Shown in pieces: positions 45,307 through 58,600 of a DNA stretch of 64,000 bases; the stretch's first letter is position 1; the number at the start of each line of letters is the position of its first letter. Made by a program: the position numbers and the translations under genes. The DNA comes from Nipponacmea schrenckii (Eukaryota > Mollusca > Gastropoda > Lottiidae): NCBI GenBank assembly GCA_030562195.1, contig CM060202.1:28506317-28570316 (forward strand), given 5' to 3'. A model generated the notes under the pieces. That model made no database searches and was not told the origin of the DNA. It saw only the letters and a program-made list of their open reading frames with translations.

Positions 45307-45537
45307 TGTGTATCCTGGACAATGATATCATTTTCAATAATCGTCAGATGTCTGTGATTCCTGCAACTCTACTTAAACTAAGTGCTTCATGATGTCACTT
45401 ATGTAACACAAGCATATTTTGTGATTAGTGACATCATAAATACTTAGTTTCAGTGGAATCGCAGGTACCACAGACTTGTGATGAAAAATTAGTGTAAATA
45501 TTTGGTAAATTGATGTCTTTAGTATCCCGGATACACA
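45307..45537. mobile_element. TGTGTATC foldback MITE, copy 1
   Basis: Ends 'tgtgtatcctggacaatgat' and, on the complement, 'tgtgtatccgggatactaaa' are inverted. The interior is palindromic around 'gatgtctgtgattcctgc' and 'gtaccacagac'. A second member with the same ends and the interior motif 'gatgtctgtggttcctgcaa' lies at 55132-55311. Confidence 0.7.
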
Positions 45538-45867
45538 TAAACAATTTATAAAACTTCTTAACAATTCCTTTTACTATTGATCTAACATAAAGCTAAGTGT
45601 ATTAATAACACAACGTGTGAAATAAAATTGATTATCATTATGTAAATATATCAGGGCAGTTTCCATTCACTCCGAGCCCCGCCCCAACACTTGACAATAT
45701 TTACACTGTAAGTTGACCCTGATACAACAGACAATAGTCTTCTACACAAGACATGTTAGAGTGGCATTGTGTCCGGTTTCATACAGTACCGTGTTATTCC
45801 TGCAACCCTGATATTGTCCAAGTGAGCGCCAGATATTGAATTGCATTAATCATAGAATTGATTACTT

Positions 45868-46160
45868 TAGATGAATGAATGACTGAATGAATAAAAGGAT
45901 GAATGATGAATTGATATGGCTAGAATGAATGAATGAATTCAATTTTCTAGGTTTTATTCCTAAAGGCCAAGAAAAGTAATAAGTTTAATAATGAATAAAT
46001 AAATGAAATGAACGAATGGATGAATGAATGAATGAATGAATGAAAGAAAGAATGAATGAATGTTACTTCAAGGTTTTAATACTTGAAGACCATGAAATAT
46101 TATTTTATATAAGCAATCAATATCTCTGGATGAATGAAAAATGAATGAATGAATGAGAAT
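45868..46160 (+). repeat. GAAT simple repeat
   Basis: Interrupted 'gaatgaatgaatgaatgaat' runs, the same class as 2280-2800 and the intronic run at 55680-55800. Confidence 0.85.
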
Positions 46161-46959
46161 CAAACAATTGAAATGCTATATTTAATGTTTTTTCCCAAGA
46201 TTATTCCTGTCTATTTTACAATGGATTATAAATTGGGGTCTTAAAATTCACTAAAAAAAATTAAATTTGGCATTTCAATTTTTTTGATTAAAATTGCCCC
46301 AAAAAAATTGATTAACAATATACATTCAACCAAATAATTTACAAAATATTTTTATTATTTTTTGGGAATTTTATGAAATAACTACAAATCATCCAATAGA
46401 CAAAACACAACCAACCAATTTCCAATTCCCTCAAATTAGCTTTAACATTTCTAATTCGGACAAAAATAATATAATTTATATAATATTTATATGAATAAAG
46501 AAAATAACAAAGTTCTATGTAAGCATAACAAAGCAAATCAACAATCAGACTATCAATACAATTATACCCCAAAAAATCTGATTTTCTCTAAAAAAAAAAA
46601 AGCAAACTTATTTTCAACCAAATACATAATTTAACAACCTAAAGTACAAAAAACGTCAACAAAAAAAAACAAGTGTTCAATTTTCTATAATTTCTAACCC
46701 TAATGACAAAAGAGTTAATTAAATCTAAGCAATTAGTTTTAACTAACTTTTTAGATTATCTAATAATAAGCAATTAAAATAATTCAGATCTAATTTTCCC
46801 AAATCTCAATCTGTCATGACAAAACAGTAAATCAAATCTAGAAATAATTTAAAAAAATAAAATCATGATTTTGAAAATTAACCAACAAATGTCCAATTTC
46901 CTCCAATTAGTGTCCTGATGATAAAACAGTTACTAGTCAATTAGTTAACGTGATACTGT

Positions 46960-47450
46960 GTCTTAGATAATAACACAAAATATTTAAGTTATCAAGAATG
47001 GTCAATATGAGTATATTCATCAGTGAACTTACCTGGTGTCATAAAGTAACAGAATCCCTGTAAAATCTGGAAAACTCATAAAACTAAGTAATTATTGAAA
47101 AAAACACTTAATTTATTAATTTATTAAGTGTTTTTTCAATAATTAATAGCATTTGTATGGATAACTACTAAGTATTGGCTCAAGACAGAATTAAAGAAGG
47201 GCTGATTTTAACATATCTCACTTTTTCAAATAATTCTTGTACAAATTTACAATACATGTTTCATGAAAAACATTGTCTGCATGTCTTTTCATTATTTCTT
47301 TTACTTTATATCTTTAAAATTGTCTAAATATTTTGTATATAATGTATATATGTTCCATTGACTCCAAGGAAGATTTGGTTAACAAATTGGTGATCAATAA
47401 AGTTAATATTATTGGCCAAGTTTAAAATTTTATGTTCATTCTACTTTCCA
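46960..47450. repeat. Palindrome-centred foldback repeat, relative of 3320-3610
   Basis: Perfect-looking palindrome at ~47094-47146 ('aattattgaaaaaaacactta' and complement) flanked by 'caagaatggtcaatatgagt' and 'ttaaaattttatgttcattc', which match the complement of 3300-3600. Edges are uncertain. Confidence 0.5.
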
Positions 47451-47767
47451 ATTTGTCTTGGTATACCAACTCTATTCAACCTGGACATGTGAAGAAACAA
47501 TTGATTACAAACATTCCTATCTTACATTTCTTCCAAGATAAACAGTTTTTTGATTAAATTTCACGGTCAACTGGGTTTGAACTACTATGACAGTCAAAAG
47601 AGGCTCTGGAGAAATCTTACAAAAAGATATCAAGATATTCTTTCTTTCAACTTGAAGAAATACTACCCTTTCTAGGGTCTTTTACAAAGAGGCAAATCTC
47701 CTATTGTCTTTTCATCTTTCATCTCAAAAAGCTTTCAATAGACTTCAAACAGCAAACATCATAGAAA

Positions 47768-47868
47768 CATCAAATAAACAGTATACTTATCACAATAAAC
47801 AGTATACTTATCACAATAAACAGTATACTTATCACAATAAACAGTATACTTATCACAATTTATACTTG
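47768..47868 (+). repeat. 24 bp tandem repeat, 4 units
   Basis: 'aataaacagtatacttatca' + 'caat', four near-perfect units. Confidence 0.92.
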
Positions 47869-47972
47869 TATTTTTAATTGAGGACAAATATAAGCTTTCA
47901 AGTCAAACTTGAAATGAGGCGATTGCCTTGATATAGTTACTGCTCTGCTACTCTAGGAAAATTGAAATTTAA

Positions 47973-48110
47973 TGAATGAAGTTTAATGTCCTACTCTTCT
48001 GCACCTTATTGGCTAATAAAGAAGGACAATGCCATGCAGTGTGCAATGAGGGTTTGCCAGGACATCATTAACCTACTCTTTTTGTGATTTCCAACTGTCG
48101 AGGGATCTTG
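47973..48110 (+). repeat. Dispersed SINE/MITE-like repeat, copy d
   Basis: Best-preserved second copy of the family described at 7719: 'gtcctactcttctgcacctt', 'gccatgcagtgtgcaatgag' and 'cctactctttttgtgatttc' appear in the same order. Confidence 0.75.
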
Positions 48111-49432
48111 CTCAAATGTTAAATCCAGTTTTATATGCATACAGATATAGAAATGCTACTATATGCTGATGAATATATAGGCCTACTCTCATTGGCCAAG
48201 TAAAGAATTTTAAATTTATATGCATTCTTATAGATCAGGGAAATTGAAAGTAACAAGTTACTATTCCAATAAGAGAACTGGACCAGGATTGAAGTATTGT
48301 TTACAAATATTGTGATGTAAATAAGTATAATATAAAAAGTAAAACGGAAATTTTTAAAAAACTTAGAGCTAACATAAAATACTTTATTACATATTAAAGA
48401 AATTCTTGTTATTTTATCCAAACAATTCTTTATAAAGTAAAAATTTATATATAAATAATTATTAACATTGTTCTCATTTTCTAAATTAATAAAAAATGTC
48501 TTAGAGATGGTAATGATAGTATCTCTTTAATCTAAGATTGTTGAGAAAGATCCTAGTAGAAAAACCACTGCTTTTTATCAGTATCTTATTGAACACAAAC
48601 ATTTACTCCGAGAACAATGAGTGGACATCTGGTGGACAGGAAGAAATGTCTGGATAATCCTGACTAACGTCTGGTGTCTTCACAGCCTTCTGACTCATGT
48701 AATGTATATTGTATTTAAGTGGCTTAAGATCTTTCAACTTGGCCTGTTGGCTCGTTTAAATCTGCTTCAAGCATACAAGATTTCCAATCAAGTACAACTC
48801 AAGGATTTGTTAATGGGAAGTTAGTAAAAATATCGTATGAATTTCTGCCTTGACAAGTTTTGAATTGCCGTTAAGCGAAAAGAAGTGGCTATATTTCTTC
48901 ATTTCTGCTTCAATAAGACCATCTGTTAAAACAATAACTTATCATTTCTCTTCTCCAGAAACTGACATCAACTAAGCTTCAACTATGATTGTAGTCTGTT
49001 CTGGTCGGCAGTAGTTGGCACTCAACTTGGTTGACTGGCACTGCCATGAAAATAACAGTTTACTGACCAGCACAAAAATTATCTAACTGATGCTTAATAT
49101 ACAAGATTTAATCATATTTGACTCGTGTGTTTATATTCAAACCATTACTCGAAGCGTATATTTCCTTAATTCATTTCACTTTGCCATTTTGAGCTGGTAC
49201 TCAACTTCTTGTAGCTTCAACCCTGGCTTCATCAGTGGCATTTCCAGGGTGGATAGTTACCTGCCTTTCACCCTCAGTTTTACCCCCAATTCTGTATAAT
49301 TGAGCTTTTAAATGCTTTATACTAAAAGCCCTCTACCCCTCTCCCCCTCTTGTTCCCCGATTCTCCATAACTGAAGGTTGTTGGAACTAGCATCTTCAAA
49401 GAATTCTCATCAGTCTAAAAAGTATTTTTGTT
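48111..49432. other. Intergenic, nothing recognised
   Basis: Several short ORFs without domains. No repeat delimited. Confidence 0.4.
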
Positions 49433-49904
49433 CTATAGATGACAAACAACGAAATACTGGTCAATCCCTAGACAAGTTAAAACAGTTTTAAATAATACCA
49501 GAATTTAACCTGATATTTTACAGTTGAGTGGGTATAATTCGGTCTGTTTCTGATCCATGACTGTATTTTAAACAATTTCAGTTTTTCTACTAATTTCTTT
49601 GTTTGATTAAAATCATCCATTACAGCCTCATTTTAACAATTTACCATTTTACCGTAAAAAACGTTAGGACAAATCTCTACGGTAACAATCAACAGACTTG
49701 ACGTTAGAGAACAAAGACACGATTATTAAGATAAAATGTTCAATTACTTAAATATCCATTTAAATTATAGGAAGAAATATGGTTGAAAGATTTGTAGAAA
49801 CATGGCAATTAATTCGTTAAAAATTAATTAAACTTGAACTAATTACCTTGTCTTCTTTTAATTTTCTGATATTTGGATGAATTAAAATGATACTTGTTAT
49901 GATG
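49433..49904 (-). repeat. ~475 bp repeat, inverted partner of 8488-8962
   Basis: Reverse-complement match to 8488-8962, for example 'gtgggtataattcggtctgt' here. It is immediately followed by a copy of the dispersed 'gttttac' repeat (49907), and the left partner is preceded by a fragment of the same repeat (8445-8490), so the mobile or duplicated unit may be larger than the aligned core. Confidence 0.8.
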
Positions 49905-50040
49905 AAGAAATAAATGGAGTTTTAAGATTTTTCACTTCAGTGCCAAGATAGACGGACAAAGCCATGCTATGAGCAATAAGGAGAATTGTGTGAAGACATT
50001 GGCATAACCAAACCTCCTTTTGTCCACATTTCAAGAAATC

Positions 50041-52139
50041 TGTAAGTCCTGAAATATCCATGTGAGTATCAATGGGTTAATTTTTGAGTAAACAGAATAT
50101 AGACAGAGAACAATACCTCAATATACCCAAATCAATTTCCCGTATCCTATGATATTATAAAAGATTGAACATCTTCTATAAAATTCAATTGCATTTGAAA
50201 AATATATATTATGGTATGAAGGCAAGGCAGATTTGTACTGTTATTACTGGATAGATTTTAATATACAGGGTGGTTTGAGGCAAATGAGGTAAATGCCACT
50301 TTTGTAATGATAAACTAACTTGACTTTTATTCCTTTTTGCTTAATTTGAACCCAGATTGTGCTAAGGTCTTGGTTTGTCAACGTTAACAGGTTTAATGAT
50401 AAGATTTTTCTTATTTACAATATTTATAACAGGATTCATGTTTGTTAGATTTCATTTAAACCTTTAACCTTCTTATTATTATACCTTACAAGGTTTCTAT
50501 TCCATTAGCTTCATTATTTACTACAAACATCACATTTTATAGGTTTTCATGGTATAGCTTACTATACACTTACTACCTTTATCACCTTTACTAGGTTTCT
50601 CTTGTATAGGCTTTATTATTTACTACCATCCTCACATTTATTAGGTTTCTATTCTATAGGTTTACCATGATTTACTACAATCATCACCTTTACCAGGTTT
50701 CTTTCATTAACTGTTAATACATAAACTTCACAACATGCTTCTTCAATTCAAGGCTCCTGTTTTCTTGAACTGAAAATTTGGCTAATGGAGATTGGTAACA
50801 TACTGCAGTGAGCAATGAGATTTTGTCAGGACACCAACCTTTGTGATCCATGTCCAACTGAAGAGGTATCTATTATATTTTAATGAAAATAATAATTATG
50901 AAATAATAATGACAATTTTATTGACGTACTGCCGACTATAAAGTTTGCCGTTTATTTTACGGCACTCAAGAATCTAACAAAGCTGATAGTTAGTTTATCT
51001 TCCAAGTGACTAGGTTTATGACTAGATAATATTAAAATAATAAACTTCCCTTCGCTCCATTACTTTATATATCATATAGTCTACACTTCATTACCGTCTG
51101 GATAATATTACTATAGCCTTCAGCAATCCAGACACTTTCATCTCAACTAGATTTTTTTTAGACAAAAACAACCCAGTGTAGAAACTGACAATATTTGAAA
51201 TTAAAGAGTCCAGCGTTCTTTAACCATCAGCATTTTCTACCAGCAAATTACTGATTGTCATCATCCGTTTAAATAGAGCTCAATATATCAATTATATATA
51301 TTTAAATCATAGTGCCTACCCAATACCATAACTATATAACAGAAGTTCTCCATTATCCAATAAAGGTTTAAAACTTTGTAATTATTGAAAAACACCTCGA
51401 AGTTTTTTTATTAATTATCTTAATTATGGATTATTCAGTGATTCTATTGTATATGTATAACACAATGTTACTAGTGAATATATACACTTATTGAGCCATT
51501 AAACTTTATGTACATTCTAAGAGGTAGTGCTGTCTTCATTAGCCAATAAGGTAAAAGTTGGACGTTAAACTTCATTCATTTCATTTCATAAGAGGAAGTA
51601 TCACTTTAAACAAGTACCAGGTTAAAGAAAGGATGCTGGCATCTTTAATTGTTATTGTGAAGCAACCTAGGGTCTATTTTCCTATGGGTGTAGGACATGA
51701 ACATTTCAATCCCATGTATCTCTTTAATATTTTCATCTAATCAACTCTGACACAGTGTAACGCCTTCAGGGAATTTCAAAACGGATGGAATATGCCACGG
51801 GTTAAAATATTAACTATAATTCCAACATTACAAGACAACCATTATGCAAATTAACATCCATCATGTGACAGACATATGCAAATTAGTTACATTCCTTCGA
51901 GAAAATATTTCCACCAAGTTGGGAATTCCGTGTCATTTTCATTTTCATAAAAATAATAGCTATTAAAAAGTACCATGTTAAAGAAAGGATGCTGTTTGCC
52001 ACTGTCTTTAATTGTTATTTGTAAGAACTTGGGTCTGTTATTGAATTTTTTCCTATGGTGTGTAGACATGAACAGATTCAATTCCCATGTACTTTAATAT
52101 GTTGTTATTCTAATAATTACAAGTGTAATTCTGACCTTA
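50041..52139. other. Intergenic with degenerate repeats
   Basis: 50340-50720 holds diverged 'tttactac.atcaccttt(a)ccaggtttct' units. 51510-51590 and 50760-50850 hold fragments of the dispersed repeat. A pair of related ~90 bp segments containing 'aggatgctg...tctttaattgttatt' occurs at ~51628 and ~51987. No gene recognised. Confidence 0.45.
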
Positions 52140-52560
52140 AGGAATTATTAAAATGGTACTTGTTATTGAAGAAGTGTGTTATTACCTTGTTATTTAAGAT
52201 GTGTCATTACATTGTTATAAGAAATGTGTATTTACCTTGTTATTAAAAAGTGTGTTATTCATACCTTGTTATGTAAAATGTAGTTAATGTACCTTGTTAT
52301 GAAAGATATGTTATGCTACCAAGTTATGAAGAATTGCCTTATGTACCTTGTTATTTTCAAAAAATATATATGCTAACTTGTTATTAACGAACATGTGTAA
52401 TGACGTTACAAAGAATGACATGATATATTGCCTTGTATAAATGTGTATTTAAATTATTATTAAAGAATGTGGGTATGTACTTGTTTAAATGTGTTATTAC
52501 CTTGGTATTAACAGAATCCAGTATTATGTACTTGTCTTAAAAAGTGTAACATTTATTTCG
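52140..52560 (+). repeat. Degenerate ~35-50 bp tandem repeat
   Basis: Units around 'taccttgttat.aaaaatgtgt(t)at', strongly diverged. Confidence 0.65.
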
Positions 52561-52574
52561 TCTTGCTTTTCTTA

Positions 52575-53245
52575 TGTACAATTATGAGTAGTAAATTACT
52601 TAAACAACATCACTATAGTGCTATATTGAACTATGCTCGTATACAACTGTAGTAAATGACTTATCAGACATCACATATGCTATTATTGAACTTTGCTTTA
52701 CCTTGTAATTATTACAACAATCACTATATGCTATATTGAACTTACCTTTATACAAGTGTAGTAAATTACTTACAACAACATCACTATAGTGCAATATTGA
52801 ACTTTCTCTTATACACTGTAGCAAATTATTATAACAGACATCACTTTATCTATATTGAATTTGCTCTTAACAACTGTAGTAAATTACTTAAACAGACATC
52901 ACTATAGTGCTATATTGAACTTATGCTCTAATACAACTGTAGTAAATACTTACAACAGACATCACAATAGTGCAATATTGAACTTATGCTCTTAAACAAC
53001 TGTAGTAAATTACTTACAACAGACATCACTATAGTGCTATATTGAACTTATGCTCTTATACAACTGTAGTAAATTACTTACAACAGACATCACTATAGTG
53101 CTATATTGAACTTATGCTCTTATACAACTGTAGTAAATTACTTACAACAGACATCACAATAGTGCTATATTGAACTTATGCTCTTAAACAACTGTAGTAA
53201 ATTACTTATAACAGACATCACTTTAGTGCTTTATATGCTCTTATA
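52575..53245 (+). repeat. ~63 bp minisatellite, about 10 units
   Basis: Unit 'acatcactatagtgctatat' + 'tgaacttatgctcttatacaactgtagtaaattacttacaacag'. Right-hand units are near-identical; left-hand units carry many small deletions, the typical edge-degeneration pattern. Confidence 0.93.
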
Positions 53246-54399
53246 CAATTAGTGCTAACTAAATCCTCTTTTACAGAGTCGTTTATATCAGAACAATAAA
53301 TGGAAAGGCTTTTGAAAAGTTAGTGTGGGATTTCTGTTAGGCCTATATAGATTTTGCAAAGATTTTGTAAGAATACAACTTCGTAGTTTGAACCATACAA
53401 GTCAAATATAAAGAAAAATTTAGTAAAATAATAGAATCAAGATCCAACTTACTTGAATGCATGGATATCGGCCTCCAACAGGTTAGACAACTCTGTTTCA
53501 CTCAGACCGATATTAAATCCTCTACAAGCGTTTTACGGAAGATACCCCAGACCAACGGGATCTGGATGTTCCCCAAAAATGAATTTTGACTTGAAAGCCC
53601 CTTCCTTGTGTTTCAGGTAGAAATATTGAAATATTGTAGGATGTATAAAAGGTCCAGTCCACATCAAATCTTTTGTGAGTAATGCTAACGGTGTTGAATA
53701 AACGGGAATATTAAGATGTTCTCATCATAACAAAGATACGAAAAACTAATTGAAATGGTGAATTAGAAATTTTAATGTTGCATACAGATCAATGCCAGGA
53801 TGTTTGGTTAAGGACCAGCTAAAATAAAGGAACCTTCTTCCAGCCAACTAATATATATTCTGCATGACCTATTCCCCTCCTTCCTGTCCAACATTACCGT
53901 AAATATAATAGCAGAAACCCCATCAACAAATTATTTCCTCAGAAAATATGCCTTTCCGCTCATTTTCGGAATACACCTAGTCACAAGTAGTCTATGTTGC
54001 ATCCAAAATTGTTTCCAAGTGTATACCAGGCCTCAATTTGGTTGTATCCACTTAAGAGTTATTTTGTTTCCTGGGGGGGGGGGGATACTGAATTCAAATA
54101 GTGTATCTCATGATAAATTGCAAAAGTATATGAGAGGAGAGGTAAACGCTATTAATTTACCGTTACCTCCATCAAGTATACAACCAGCTAAAATTATAAT
54201 CTCTAAATTCATTTCTATCTATGACAATTCTAAAATGGTTCTATATATACAATAAATACATCTCTTAATTACAACGGAATTTATAAGTTACAATATAGTA
54301 TATCAACCTCTAAAACAAAGAACTAATTAACATTTCTAATACAATTTAACATGGATTTATGAATAACATAAGCAGATAAGATTAATAAATAGGATCCTA
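53246..54399. other. Intergenic, nothing recognised
   Basis: No gene recognised. G-run at ~54075 with a short chance ORF. Confidence 0.4.
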
Positions 54400-54595
54400 T
54401 TATAATATACTACTTCTATTTAATCTAAGCAAGTTTCAATTCACATACAGGAATCTTTATCAAGTTATACAACTAATAGATATAGTAACTTTAGATAAAT
54501 AAGACCACTATTATAGATATACTACTTCTCTTTAATTTAAGCAACGTTTCAATTCACATACAGCAATCTTTATCAAGCAAACTATAAATTGACTT
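54400..54595 (-). repeat. Inverted copies of the 43085-43330 unit
   Basis: Two units of the reverse complement ('tactacttctctttaattta' and 'gcaacgtttcaattcacata'). Confidence 0.85.
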
Positions 54596-55131
54596 CAATT
54601 TCACAATTGGTATGATAAGGGTTGGCCCTCCTCTCCAAATCCCCTCTCTGTCGACCCCTCTAGCTATGGGCCTATCCGTGATGCAGTAAAACGTACACAA
54701 CTTTGAATCACCAGTTAAATAACTTTTATTTGGTAATTCGTCCCATGTTAAATCGCAATCTAAGTTTTAAATGAATATCTACCAACACTTCAGGGAAAAT
54801 ATAAATATTCACCAATAACAGAATTTAGCTAAAAGTTTTAAAACTGAATTCCTGGCAAAATTTGCCTATTGCACACTGCATGGCTTGCCCATTATGAGCC
54901 CAAGGAGCAGAAGAGTAGGACTCCATGTAAATATATTTTCCTGATAAAACTACCTATAATAATATACAGCCACTTAATTTGTAAGTTATGTGGATCCGCT
55001 GGTTTAAAATAACAAGGTCTATATACATATTTACAAACAATAACAAATAGTTAACATTTAAACAAACACACTTAAGGTCAAGGTATAACTTTCCAGCTCT
55101 TTTAAAGATAAAAGTTTGATAAAAAATTTTA

Positions 55132-55311
55132 TGTGTATCGGGGACATTGATAACTTCAATTCGCACCGTTCAGATTTTCAATCAGATGTCTGTGGTTCCT
55201 GCAATTCCACGTAAATTAAGTGTTTAATTACGTCACTTATCGCAAAATATGCTTGTATCTCCTAAGTTTTGTAATGGTGCAAATTGATGCTATCAGTGTC
55301 CCTGATACACA
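55132..55311. mobile_element. TGTGTATC foldback MITE, copy 2
   Basis: Ends 'tgtgtatcggggacattgat' and complement of 'atcagtgtccctgatacaca'. It lies ~95 bp past the stop codon of the SLC9B gene, so it is probably in its 3'UTR or just beyond. Confidence 0.75.
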
Positions 55312-55405
55312 ATTTTTTTTTACATAACCTTTTAACCATTTCTTTTAGATCAAATTAAAAACAGCAGTATTGAATTCAACAAACGTAAACTATAAGTGAG
55401 AAGGT

Positions 55406-55648
55406 TTAAAATTTAGTACTCTCTACATTAGATACATCACTATTGGAATTGGTAAAAGCAGGGTTAGAGATTCCATTCTTCTGAGTCGAGTCTGGAATTG
55501 TTATTTCCAACTTTTTATCGTCATCTGGTTCCACGTTGATCTCCATGGTAACTTCGGTCTTCTTCAACAAGAAAGGGGCAGATAATCCAATTCCTGCTGC
55601 CCCTAATGGTGCTGTTATTAATATGGACAATACTGCATAAGTTAAGAT
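55406..55648 (-). CDS. SLC9B: SLC9B exon J (last helix, C-terminal tail, stop)
   Basis: Acceptor 'atatttcag|ATC' at 55650-55649. Encodes AVLSILITAPLGAAGIGLSA then FLLKK and a charged cytosolic tail (EINVEPDDDKKLEITIPDS) ending SNVESTKF-stop. The open frame that runs upstream into the intron's GAAT repeat is an artefact. Confidence 0.92.
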   Translation of the reverse strand: MLTYAVLSILITAPLGAAGIGLSAPFLLKKTEVTMEINVEPDDDKKLEITIPDSTQKNGISNPAFTNSNSDVSNVESTKF

Positions 55649-58600
55649 CTGAAATATTGAAATGATTACATGAACGAAAAATAAGCGAATTAATAAATGA
55701 ATGAATAAATGAGTAAATGAGTACAAAACAAACGAGTGAATAAATGAATGAATAAATGAGTAAATGAGTACAAAACAATTGAATGAATGAATGTGCTTTT
55801 TTATCCAATAGTAAACAATCCATAATGTTAGTTTATAAACTACCACCAAATTAAAAGTTACACCTGACATCAAACCGTACAAATTTATTTTCACAATTCT
55901 CTAAGTAAGTATACCTCACAGCCTACCTTGCAATGATAAGCCATACTACCTTTATACAATATAGTTGCATCATTAATGTACCTGTATATTGAAGTAAAGA
56001 ATTTAAAACTTACTGTGGTTGCCAGGCCGAGAACATCATCAGCAGCACCATTCTTTATAGCTGTATCCAGGGCAACGGGACCAATAGCAGCCTGATGAAA
56101 CAAGAATAACAGTTATAGTAACAAAAATCAATGTTAATATCGCCATAAAGGTTGGTGTATGATATATAAGATGTATAGTAATAAAAAGGTTATTACGATA
56201 GCAACCACGATATCGTACTATGCAGATACATATGTAAAACTACGATATTATATCGTATGATATCGATAATACAGAAGTCTTCGATATCAATATCAATAAA
56301 CAGTATCGCGTCCTACCTGTACAGTAGCTTTCGGTAGCCACGATATCGTGATAAAGATTTTCTCTTTTAAGTTAAAATTCATGCCGTAGGAGGAGAAGAA
56401 TGTGACGAACAATCGACAACCTAAACCAATAAACAACATGGCAATTCCAAGACCTAAATAAAGAAAATAAAATTGCAGTTTTGTTATGATACATTGAGTT
56501 ATTATACTCTATTTCTATTGGTACCAAAAAAGACCTCTGCATCAACAAAAAGTAACTATGGAAGTTGCTAATCTATAATAAGTCTTTCAAAATTATCACG
56601 GGGTATTACATTCGGCCAATTCAACTACTGAATAACTGACAAAATATTGAAAGCTCCCAAATTTTTTCGTTAATGTCTTATCGTAGGATTTGTAAAAAAT
56701 GCAGTATCATATATTAATATATACCATACGAACACAAAATGGAGTAAGATATCGCTTTTTCAAATTCGTAAAACTGAATAAAAATTGTAAGAAATTAGAA
56801 ACCAAATATATGAACATTTAAACAGTTGCCAAAATAATAAATAACTTTGAAATTATCAATTTATTTAAGACATACTGTTTTAAAAGATACTAATCAGATT
56901 GAAACGTACCTATATTGCCGCTCTGTAGATTCTCAATAGAAACAGCATTACCAATTAAACCAAACAGTAGAGGTTGGAACACTTTCCAACATTTAGCCAT
57001 GACATTTTTAATTGGGAACTGAAAATATATCATGGTTTATTGATTATTATATTAGGTAAATAAAGGGTCATATTTTCAATGAAAATAACTTCATTATTAC
57101 ATTACATACAAAGGCCTACAGAGTATTTTTCAATTTTCAATTCTTTTAAAACAGGAGCAAAGGTTAAGAATATAATAAAACGTTTACCAGTTACGATAGG
57201 CAATATACCATAACAATTACATGAACATTCAGATGATAGGAAATTCGGTAAATTGGTCATAATCTGCTGATGAATTGGACACGAAACTTTGGTATGCTTA
57301 AGTCAAGCGAGAATTTACCAAAAATATAGAATTAGACTTACTTTTGAACTAGTCCAGCCACGCTTTCTCCATCCAATACCAGCAACAAAGGCTAAGATCA
57401 GCGTCCCGAGGGTACCTGCCCCTGGGAACCCGGCCACCCGGAATCCAAACGTGGCCAATAAACCAAGAGCAATGATCATGATAAATCTGTACATTAATAC
57501 GTTTTTCTGGAAATAAATCAGCCAATATTATAGTTTGACTTCTAACCTGTACGGCTTAGATATTTAAATCTCAATCATATTTGTTATCGAGCAAAACTAT
57601 AAAAATTTCTTTCTATATATAATAACTGATTTGTCGGCAGTTGGACATACTGTGTGATAAGATATTATTACACTTATCTGTAATGACTGACTTGTATCAC
57701 CTTTATCGAAGGAGAGGATGACATTATTGAATATACACCTAGAGTGTTTGACATTAAACATCCGATACCAGGTAAGTGGTCCTGTCCCAGTCCCCCACCC
57801 TCATCGAGTAAATTGGCCACTTACACTATTTTTATTGGGTATGAACCACAGAAAAACTCCGACCCCCATACCAAACACCACACCAATTAACAACTCGAGA
57901 GGTCCGTGAAATATATTGTAGATCAGATCAGCTGCAATGAAATGAAATAAAATGAATTGAGTTTTACGTTCTACTAGTCTAAATGTAATGAGCAAGTGAA
58001 ATTAGATCAGCTAAGATAAATAAAATGAAATGGATGGAGTTTTACGTCCTACTCTTCTGCACCTAATTGACATAATGAATAGCATAAAAATGATACTAGT
58101 ACTATCGTCTTCAGTTTTAAAGCTTTGCCATTGCCGGGGATATATTTCTTTCTTGAATATATGTAAATAGTCAGATTTTGCTAAAAATGTTCAAAAATTA
58201 CATAAGTCATGCCATCGTTTCCAAGAGAACAACGAAAGCTTAACTAAACGGATCGTGAACTGGTTTGCAACGCAGTGTCGATGAATCTTTATCATACACA
58301 ACGTGCAGTAAACGAACCCTAGATTCAAGCTCGCTGGGTGCTAGAAGTTACCTACCATTAGAGAAAGCCATGCCAAGAACAATACCAAACCCACTGATAG
58401 CTATGACGTCATTAACACTGCAGGCAGCAATCAGAAGGGTAGGGATTCCCTGGTCCACTCCAAGACCTTTCTCTTGGATTCCAATCATACTAGGAACAAC
58501 TACGGCGGGAGAGACAGCTGACATAACGAACCTAAAACAAAGCCCAATTTCATAAAAATAGTTATAGAAGTAGGGCATTTTTCACATCGGAGAGCTATTG

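Noticed and set aside
55649..55894. Extension of the last SLC9B exon into a 162-residue ORF
   Set aside because: The upstream part translates intronic GAAT repeat; a clear acceptor at 55649-55650 and phase agreement place the exon start at 55648.
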